From: an uncultured Treponema sp.
GTDB taxonomy: Bacteria; Spirochaetota; Spirochaetia; Treponematales; Treponemataceae
NCBI GenBank assembly: GCA_937885475.1
Contig: CAKZZR010000265.1
Coordinates: 1 to 5,304 of the forward strand
Reading direction: 5' to 3'
Length of the DNA stretch: 5,304 nucleotides
The notes under the pieces are model-generated. The model was not told where the DNA came from. It searched no databases and worked only from the letters and a program-made list of their open reading frames with translations. Below, one piece after another: positions 1 through 5,304 of the stretch; the first letter of the stretch is position 1, and every line of letters starts with the position of its first letter. The position numbers and the translations under genes are program-made.

Positions 1-18
1 GCCATGAATTAAGTATTT

Positions 19-48
19 TAGAAAGTCGACTTGTTCGTTGACTTTTTA
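19..48. repeat. Hairpin (inverted repeat) at the 5' edge of the debranching-enzyme ORF
   Basis: Bases 19-30 pair with 37-48 around the 6-base loop ttgttc. The core arms are aaagtcgac and gttgacttt, and the full 12-bp stem contains two G-T wobbles. A T-run (43-47) lies in the right arm, so it resembles a weak intrinsic terminator or a small intergenic palindrome rather than coding DNA. In the frame of the downstream gene there are stops at 10-12 and 19-21, and recognisable enzyme homology begins only after the hairpin, at about base 52. The pairing is seen directly; a terminator or repeat-family role is inference. Confidence 0.55.
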
Positions 49-2100
49 TGGGAGATGGTAAAGGCGTTCCACGACGCGGGAATGGAAGTGTACCTTGACG
101 TGGTGTATAACCATTCTGGCGAGGGCGGAACCTGGCACGGAAGCAGCTCTGATGCCAATTATGACAGTGGCAAGCAGTGTACCGTCGTGAGCATGAGGGG
201 AATCGACAACTCAACGTATTATTCTTTGGTGAACGGAACTGCATGGAGCTACTGGGAGACCACGGGCTGCGGAAACAACTTGCAGTGCGACAATTCCGTG
301 GTGCGCCAGTTCATCCTTGACTCCCTTACCTATTGGATTGACGACATGGGCGTTGACGGATTCCGCTTTGATCTTGCCACGACTTTAGGACGCGTGAATG
401 ATGGAAGCGGAAACTGGATTTACTCTAATACTGCGAAAACTCTCGTTGAAATCGCTTCTTTAGGTACAGCTAAAAATGTAGAGATGATTGCGGAAAGCTG
501 GGACTGCGGAGACGGCAGTTATCAAGTCGGTAACTTCCCGGCAGGATGGGCTGGCTGGAACGGCTATTACCGCGACACGGCACGTGGATATATCGGAAGC
601 GGCGCGACATCGGCAAGCATTTCTTATACTGATGCTTTGTACGGAGATAACGCGCACTTTAGTTCTGCAAGCGAACCAAGCATAAACTTCATCGTAGCGC
701 ATGACGGATTCACACTCGCTGACCTCTGCTCTTACAGCGGAGCCGGAAACTACTACAATTCTCGTTTGGAATGGCCGTTCGGCCCGAGCGATGGCGGTAA
801 CGGCGATAATAACGCGATTACCACGGGAACTGATGCCGCAAGCCGCCGACAGAGGGCTAGAAACTACATGGCGTTCCAGATGTTCAGCGCGGGAATCCCG
901 ATGATTGTCTACGGCGACGAGCTTGGGCGCACTCAGAACGGAAACAACAATCCGTACAACATAGACAGCGTTGCCACATGGAACAACTACCTTATGGCGG
1001 CAACCGCAAGCCCTCAGAAGGCGGCAACCAGCGCAGGCTCCGGCATTCCGCAGGAAACAGGAACGTACTCAGATATGTTCGGAACGTACGGAAACACTGC
1101 GGACAAGAACGGACAGCTTGCGTTCAGTAAATTCGTGCTGAACGAGCGTCTGAATAATGAGACGCTCCGCCAGCTCACGGGTACAAAATTCACTTGGTAC
1201 TCAACTGGCGGTGTGAGCGGCTGGGCAGATGAGGGCGCTGCAAAAGCGATTAAGATTAGCGGCGACCAGACGTATTATGTAATGATGAACTTGAAAGATG
1301 CTGAGACGTCGTTTACGGTTCCGGCTCCTGCAAGCGGAAAGAACTGGGTTCGCATTATCGATACAGGCGCCTGGGCAGAAACGGATTTCAACTGCTGGGC
1401 TGAGGATGATGCAAGCGCTTATTCGTTTGGAGTTTCTAAAACATATGGCGTTGGCGCGTATACGATTGTCGTGCTGAAGGAAGTCTCGGAAAAGCCGACC
1501 TGCGCTGCCCCTTCAATTGCGATTACGGATGGCGGAAGCGTAACTATTACCACAACCACGGATGGCGCGGTCATTTACTACACCACGGACGGAACGGTAC
1601 CATCTTCAAGCAGTACGCCTTATTCTGGCGTATTTACTGTGGAAGAGGGTACTACGGTCAAGGCGATTGCCATTAAGTCTGGTATTGCGGATTCTGCGGT
1701 GGCAAGCAAGACTCATGCAGCAAAAAATGCGTACAGATTTACGCTTATTTTTAAGACTGGAGGCAATGCCGAAACTGTAGGCTTCCCTGGGGCAATGAAC
1801 AGCTGGTCTCTTTCTGCAAATTATGTAACAGTTGCGGCAAGTTCGTCTGAAACGATTGTGTTTGAGAATGCTGTTACAAGCGCTAATATTGCGGCAGATA
1901 CTGATAGCAATGCTCTTGAATTAAAAGTTAGCAACAGTTCATCAAGTTGGAACTGCTGGGGCTTTGAAAGTTGGGCAAAATCGTCAAATATTACACTTGC
2001 TGATAATAATCAGCAGATTTGTATTGCTTGTGCCGATGGCGATGAAGTAATTTTGACGATTGATGTTTCTACTGCGACATTAACGGCTGAGGTAAAATAA
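31..2100 (+). CDS. Isoamylase-type GH13 alpha-glucan debranching enzyme, N-terminally truncated, with C-terminal CHB_HEX_C-like and probable carbohydrate-binding domains
   Basis: This enzyme would hydrolyse alpha-1,6 branches of starch or glycogen. Numbering from the TTG at 31, GH13 region I is D23-H28 (DVVYNH), region II GVDGFRFD has the nucleophile D114, region III has the acid/base E155 in AESWD, and region IV AHDGFTL has the transition-state residue D225. SYQVG..PAGWAGWNG, WPFGPSDGG (about 248-256), GDELGRTQ (295-302) and GNNNPYNIDS are hallmarks of bacterial isoamylase/GlgX (GH13_11), closer to secreted isoamylase than to cytoplasmic GlgX. A CHB_HEX_C-like beta module spans about 491-565 and an AT-richer beta-rich domain, possibly starch-binding, about 568-689. 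The family normally has roughly 240-270 further N-terminal residues (leader, CBM48-like domain, first barrel strands), missing here. In-frame stops at 10-12 and 19-21 block extension. TTG31 has no ribosome site and lies in a hairpin loop; homology starts near E8. The true start is therefore unknown, and the gene is either 5'-broken or at an assembly junction. The family call is firm; functionality is doubtful. Confidence 0.88.
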   Translation: MFVDFLWEMVKAFHDAGMEVYLDVVYNHSGEGGTWHGSSSDANYDSGKQCTVVSMRGIDNSTYYSLVNGTAWSYWETTGCGNNLQCDNSVVRQFILDSLTYWIDDMGVDGFRFDLATTLGRVNDGSGNWIYSNTAKTLVEIASLGTAKNVEMIAESWDCGDGSYQVGNFPAGWAGWNGYYRDTARGYIGSGATSASISYTDALYGDNAHFSSASEPSINFIVAHDGFTLADLCSYSGAGNYYNSRLEWPFGPSDGGNGDNNAITTGTDAASRRQRARNYMAFQMFSAGIPMIVYGDELGRTQNGNNNPYNIDSVATWNNYLMAATASPQKAATSAGSGIPQETGTYSDMFGTYGNTADKNGQLAFSKFVLNERLNNETLRQLTGTKFTWYSTGGVSGWADEGAAKAIKISGDQTYYVMMNLKDAETSFTVPAPASGKNWVRIIDTGAWAETDFNCWAEDDASAYSFGVSKTYGVGAYTIVVLKEVSEKPTCAAPSIAITDGGSVTITTTTDGAVIYYTTDGTVPSSSSTPYSGVFTVEEGTTVKAIAIKSGIADSAVASKTHAAKNAYRFTLIFKTGGNAETVGFPGAMNSWSLSANYVTVAASSSETIVFENAVTSANIAADTDSNALELKVSNSSSSWNCWGFESWAKSSNITLADNNQQICIACADGDEVILTIDVSTATLTAEVK

Positions 2101-2130
2101 GTTTCCCTTTTTGCAAGGCTTTTTTCCTTA

Positions 2131-2262
2131 TCTGCGGTTGGTGCTTGCGCGGGCATGGAACCCCGAAGTCGACCGCAGGAGGAAGTGAGCGGGCGAACGG
2201 ACGACGAGGACGATGAGCGTAAGCGAAGGGTGGAACGCCCGTTACGGTTATGCTTTGCGCCC
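2131..2262. repeat. GC-rich, purine-skewed intergenic element, possible dispersed repeat
   Basis: This block fills most of the gap between the two genes. By hand count, bases 2161-2220 are 40/60 G+C, well above the coding DNA nearby, and the plus strand from about 2178 to 2235 is strongly purine-rich. Internal inverted repeats include ctgcggt (2132-2138) with accgcag (2172-2178), and cgggcg (2190-2195) with cgcccg (2236-2241). Near-identical 18-base sequences sit at its two ends. A reverse-strand reading frame crosses it, but its product is low-complexity serine/arginine and has no recognisable domain. I infer a non-coding, structured intergenic repeat; a copy elsewhere in the genome would be needed to call it a family. 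Confidence 0.4.
2133..2260 (+). repeat. Imperfect direct repeats bounding the GC-rich element
   Basis: The left copy, tgcggttggtgcttgcgc (2133-2150), and the right copy, tacggttatgctttgcgc (2243-2260), align in the same orientation with 15 identical columns out of 19, allowing two single-base gaps. They are separated by 92 bases of GC-rich sequence. The similarity is visible, but it is short and gapped, so it may be the edges of a repeat unit, an old duplication or coincidence. Confidence 0.35.
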
Positions 2263-2303
2263 AAAATATGTAACAAGATGATGAGTGTGAGTTTTTAAAC
2301 TAC

Positions 2304-2310
2304 GAGGTGA
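2304..2310 (+). promoter_or_regulatory. Ribosome binding site of the amylase gene, fixes the ATG start at 2313
   Basis: GAGGTGA matches seven consecutive bases of the consensus complement to the 16S rRNA 3' end. The GAGG core lies five bases before the ATG at 2313. An in-frame GTG at 2307 would lie inside this site and have no site of its own, so ATG2313 is the better start. Confidence 0.8.
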
Positions 2311-2312
2311 AG

Positions 2313-5099
2313 ATGAAATTGAGAAAATTGTTTTTACAGGTGATGGGAGCGTTCGCGGCGGTCGCCCTGCTTGCGGGCTGTGCGGACGACGTAAGTTCCT
2401 CTAAGGCGCAGATTGACCCGGACGGAAAGTTTGGTACTCTGGTGGTGAAGAAGGTTGTAACGCCACCGAATCGTGCGCTGGATACTTCGGAGATTTCGTC
2501 GGCAGAGGTTTCTGTTTTGGGGTATGGCATTGATTCTGCCACGCTTGCGACGCTTACAAAAACTGCTTCGGTAACCAGTGGTGCGGGAAGCATAACGATT
2601 GAGAATGTTCCGGTGGGAAAGAACCGCGTGGTAAAGGTTGTTGCCAGTACCACTTCGCCTGTGACCATGTACGGCGTGTGTGACATAAACGCCTACACGG
2701 ACGGAACGTCAAATACCGCGAACGTGAGCTGGTCTACTACTCCCAAAGGCGCGGTCTATGCCGCCCTCCTTGCGGCAGGGGAAGACATCAGCGTCATTGA
2801 GGAAAAGACCGTCACCGATGCCATAGCCGCATGCGGCGGCTCTTCCCTGCACGGAAGCGTCCTGAATGCGAGCGCGGTCGCTTCGTATATAAAGGACGGA
2901 GGTACTGCTCCTGCGAGCGTTGATTTGTCCGGAAGCCTTTCGCTTACGGCGTCAAACCTTACGGACGACACGGCGAGCCAGGCAACTGGCGCTGTTATAG
3001 AGGTGCTTGACCCCGCCTCACAGAGCGTTACGGGAATCGGCACGTCTGCTCTTACCATAAGCGGCATCGCGCCCGGAACTTGGACGCTCAAGATTACGAA
3101 CAACTCAAAGACTGTTACGAAGAGCGTAACGATTACAAGCGGCGAGACGACAAGTGTGTCTGTGGAAGTGCCGGGAATCACGCAGGTTGTAACCTCGGCA
3201 AAGAGCGGGGTAATGCTGCAGGGATTCACGTGGAATTCCGCTCCGCGTGGAACTTATGGTCAGTATTCTTTGGAAAATCCAAGTCCTAACTGGGGAAAAT
3301 GGTACAATATCGTAATTAGCCGTGCGGCAGACATAAAAGACACCTTTGCTTATATGTGGTGTCCGCCGCCGAGCAAAACAGATACCAACTCTTCTGAGGG
3401 CTATGCTCCGACTCAGCTGAACGACTTGAACAACTGTTATGGAACGAAAGATGAACTTTCTTCCATGATTAGCGCAATCAGCCCGACAAAGGCAATCGCT
3501 GATATAGTCATCAATCACCGTGCGGGAACTACAAGCTGGGCAGACTTTACAAATCCAAGTTGGACGGACGATTATTATTCAATCTGTTATGATGACGAAT
3601 GTTTTACGGATTCATCTAGTCCTGCTTATAATAATTCAAAACGCGGAGCTACTGACTCTGGTGATACCTATGGAGCGTACCGCGACCTTGACCATACAAA
3701 TAGCTTGGTTCAGCAGGGAATCATCGATTGGATGAACAACGTGCTTAAGCCTGCCGGATTCGTGGGCTGGCGTTATGACTACGTAAAGGGCTATGGAGCG
3801 CAATATGTAGGTAAATATAATGCTCAGACAGAAGCTGAATTCAGCGTGGGTGAGTATTGGCCGACAGCCGGGTATGATGCCTCAAATCCAAGCGGTTGGG
3901 GTAACTCAATAAAGACTTGGATTAGTGACACCGAAGCGAACGGCGGACAGCGTTCACGTGCGTTTGACTTTGCGCTCAAAGGTGCGATGAACGATGTATT
4001 CGGGTATTATTATACTAAGGAAGTAAGTAGCGGTAATTATTCGCAGATAAGTAATTCTGGTTCTTGGAATTTTGCCCGACTTGCCGACAGCGCGAACCTG
4101 TACATCAGTCAGCCAAGCGATGCGGTAACGTTTGTTGACAACCACGATACTGGCTCCAATCAAGGTCACTGGGGCTTGAATACGGATTGTCTTGGCACGG
4201 CTTATGCGCTGATTCTTACGCACCCAGGCGTTCCTTGTGTCGCATGGAACCATTACTTTACATTCGCTGAAAGCGGAAGCATAAGCGCGACCTATCCATA
4301 CAGCGGAATGCTTTCGGATAACACGTATTATGCTTCCAATACCGTTGCAGGCACAAGCAACACGCTCCGGGCGCACATCGACTACCTCATTGACCTCAGA
4401 AAATCGCTTGGCGTTGAGTACGACAGCACCCGTACCACGCTCAATGCTGACAGCTCCGGTTATGTGGCAGAGGTTGAGGGCTTGAACGGAAGCCTCATCG
4501 TGCTTATCGGAAGCGGCTATTCACCTAGCGACAGCGACTACGAGCTTAACTACAGCGGAACGAACTTTGCAATCTGGACAAAGGGCGGCTCGGCTAAGTG
4601 CAAGGCACCTGTCATCACTATTTCTGGCGGCACTTGCACTATTACCTGCGCAACGGAAGGGGCTGCAATCAAATACTCAACCGACGGCACAAACTACAGC
4701 ACATACAGCGCGGCATTTGCTGTTACTGAAGGAACCACGGTGTATGCAAAGGCCACTGCGGATGGTCTTGAGGATTCCAGCGTGGTTAGTAAGACGTATA
4801 GCTCGACAGTGACAATTGAGCTTTCTGCAACTCGTGATGCGGGTTCTGGAAACGGCGTGTTCTTTACAGGAACGTTTGAAGAGGGGCAGACTTGGACTAT
4901 TGCCGTCAGAGGAACTTGGACAACAGGAAATGTATGGAAGGCTACTGTGACTGTTCCTTCTTCCGGTACGTTTGTCTGGAAGGCTCTTCAAGGAACTTAC
5001 TCTTGGGGTGAATCCGTAACTATAAGTACGCAGCGTGATTGGAGTTGGCAAGCCGGAGACAATCATTCTTATCCAGGTACAACTTCAACTTCTTTCTAG
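2313..5099 (+). CDS. Surface lipoprotein alpha-amylase, GH13, with N-terminal beta-rich region, CHB_HEX_C-like module and CBM20-like C-terminus
   Basis: This 928-residue endo-acting alpha-amylase would cleave internal alpha-1,4 bonds of starch at the cell surface. The leader (K2, R4, K5, hydrophobic 10-21) ends in the lipobox LLAGC, with C23 the predicted lipidated cysteine followed by A-D-D. Residues 41-140 and 206-287 are beta-sandwich-like, with a more helical stretch at about 146-195; I cannot name these domains. The catalytic domain starts near 297 with VMLQGFTW. GH13 region I is D397-H402 (DIVINH), region II GWRYDYVKGYG has R487 and nucleophile D489, region III VGEYW has acid/base E514, and region IV TFVDNHDTGS has H611 and D612, so the catalytic set is complete. 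These motifs resemble the plant/archaeal-like subfamilies (GH13_6/GH13_7). A CHB_HEX_C-like module (about 764-830) parallels the one in the upstream gene. Residues 832-928 resemble CBM20, with tryptophans in GTW..GNVW, VWKA and DWSWQ. The gene has its own ribosome site and is followed by a terminator. Family is firm; subfamily and CBM family are tentative. Confidence 0.93.
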   Translation: MKLRKLFLQVMGAFAAVALLAGCADDVSSSKAQIDPDGKFGTLVVKKVVTPPNRALDTSEISSAEVSVLGYGIDSATLATLTKTASVTSGAGSITIENVPVGKNRVVKVVASTTSPVTMYGVCDINAYTDGTSNTANVSWSTTPKGAVYAALLAAGEDISVIEEKTVTDAIAACGGSSLHGSVLNASAVASYIKDGGTAPASVDLSGSLSLTASNLTDDTASQATGAVIEVLDPASQSVTGIGTSALTISGIAPGTWTLKITNNSKTVTKSVTITSGETTSVSVEVPGITQVVTSAKSGVMLQGFTWNSAPRGTYGQYSLENPSPNWGKWYNIVISRAADIKDTFAYMWCPPPSKTDTNSSEGYAPTQLNDLNNCYGTKDELSSMISAISPTKAIADIVINHRAGTTSWADFTNPSWTDDYYSICYDDECFTDSSSPAYNNSKRGATDSGDTYGAYRDLDHTNSLVQQGIIDWMNNVLKPAGFVGWRYDYVKGYGAQYVGKYNAQTEAEFSVGEYWPTAGYDASNPSGWGNSIKTWISDTEANGGQRSRAFDFALKGAMNDVFGYYYTKEVSSGNYSQISNSGSWNFARLADSANLYISQPSDAVTFVDNHDTGSNQGHWGLNTDCLGTAYALILTHPGVPCVAWNHYFTFAESGSISATYPYSGMLSDNTYYASNTVAGTSNTLRAHIDYLIDLRKSLGVEYDSTRTTLNADSSGYVAEVEGLNGSLIVLIGSGYSPSDSDYELNYSGTNFAIWTKGGSAKCKAPVITISGGTCTITCATEGAAIKYSTDGTNYSTYSAAFAVTEGTTVYAKATADGLEDSSVVSKTYSSTVTIELSATRDAGSGNGVFFTGTFEEGQTWTIAVRGTWTTGNVWKATVTVPSSGTFVWKALQGTYSWGESVTISTQRDWSWQAGDNHSYPGTTSTSF

Positions 5100-5170
5100 C
5101 AGTTTACGCTGATTCTTTTTACTAGCTTTTGGCTCAAAAAGGTTAATCATCGGAAAAAATCTTGCATTTT

Positions 5171-5218
5171 TACAACAAAAATCCCGGCGAATGAATATCC
5201 GTCGGGATTTTTGTTGTA
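5171..5218. terminator. Strong intrinsic terminator, probably bidirectional
   Basis: Bases 5171-5189 pair with 5200-5218 around a 10-base A/T-rich loop. This gives a 19-bp stem with a single G-T wobble. The GC-rich core is atcccggcg / cgtcgggat, flanked by an A-run on the left and ttttt on the right, so a terminator can be read on either strand. It lies 71 bases after the amylase stop codon and plausibly ends that transcript. The stretch from 5100 to 5170 holds no gene or other clear signal. Confidence 0.88.
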
Positions 5219-5256
5219 TTGCAAAACTGGTTGTATAGCGATTTATTCGTGCGGAA

Positions 5257-5300
5257 GCTCTAATACTCCGACGCTTGCGTCGTATAAAGGGTATTAGAGC
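5257..5300. repeat. Bipartite palindrome at the right edge
   Basis: The arms gctctaatac (5257-5266) and gtattagagc (5291-5300) are perfect 10-base inverted repeats. Between them lies a second palindrome, cgacgc-tt-gcgtcg (5269-5282), giving a hairpin nested inside a larger stem, with tataaagg as an asymmetric spacer. No T-run follows before the window ends at 5304, so it is not an obvious intrinsic terminator. It could be a REP-like intergenic element, a regulatory operator or part of a structured RNA leader. The symmetry is seen directly; the role is unknown. Confidence 0.6.
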
Positions 5301-5304
5301 CGAC

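Noticed and set aside
1..30. Frameshift restoring the missing isoamylase N-terminus
   Set aside because: All three forward frames of the first 50 bases were read, and none gives isoamylase-like residues, so a simple frameshift does not explain the truncation.
2106..2125. Possible terminator after the debranching enzyme (cctt-tttgc-aagg, then a T-run)
   Set aside because: The stem is only 4 bp, too weak to call, although the six T's are suggestive. Transcription may read through into the amylase gene.
2010..2276. Reverse-strand 88-codon frame across the intergenic region
   Set aside because: It overlaps the end of the isoamylase gene, its product is a low-complexity Ser/Arg run produced by the purine-rich repeat, and no domain or ribosome site supports it.
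2307..2312. GTG start for the amylase two codons upstream
   Set aside because: It overlaps the GAGGTGA ribosome site, which is ideally placed for the ATG at 2313.
2756..3229. Reverse-strand 157-codon frame inside the amylase gene
   Set aside because: It is antisense to a strongly supported lipoprotein gene and has no recognisable domain; it is a by-product of codon bias.
5220..5290. Possible promoter elements (TTGCAA at 5220, TATAAA at 5283)
   Set aside because: No pair has both good boxes and a 16-18 base spacing, and the TATAAA lies inside the palindrome; not enough support.

Overview
The window holds two large, co-oriented plus-strand genes for starch or alpha-glucan breakdown, about 210 bases apart, followed by about 200 non-coding bases with a strong terminator and a palindrome. 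I see no tRNA, rRNA, CRISPR array, transposase or phage gene. The setting looks like a gut or rumen anaerobe, most plausibly a Treponema-like spirochaete. This rests on a short LLAGC lipobox, secreted multi-domain glycosidases carrying chitobiase/hexosaminidase C-terminal-like (CHB_HEX_C) modules, moderate GC content and hairpin-rich intergenic DNA. The taxonomic call is inference from style, not from a marker gene.

Region by region: (1) Bases 1-48 are non-coding in the frame of gene 1, with in-frame stops at 10-12 and 19-21, and contain a 12-bp-stem hairpin. (2) Up to 2100 runs an isoamylase-type GH13 debranching enzyme. All four catalytic GH13 regions are present, but the normal N-terminal part (about 240-270 residues: leader, CBM48-like module and first barrel strands) is absent. 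It ends with a CHB_HEX_C-like module and an AT-richer C-terminal domain. (3) Bases 2101-2312 are intergenic, with a GC-rich, purine-skewed block flanked by imperfect direct repeats. (4) Bases 2313-5099 encode a complete 928-residue lipoprotein alpha-amylase: lipobox, about 270 residues of beta-rich non-catalytic N-terminal region, a GH13 catalytic domain with plant/archaeal-type motifs, a CHB_HEX_C-like module and a CBM20-like C-terminus. (5) Bases 5100-5304 hold a near-perfect 19-bp-stem intrinsic terminator and, at the edge, a bipartite palindrome.

Together the genes form a small starch-utilisation locus. The amylase cuts alpha-1,4 bonds at the cell surface, and the isoamylase-type enzyme would remove alpha-1,6 branches. 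The main puzzle is the abrupt loss of the debranching enzyme's N-terminus at a hairpin, which could be a real deletion or rearrangement, or an assembly junction. I found no evidence of a wholly new kind of system. The best leads are that junction and the two intergenic repeat-like elements.
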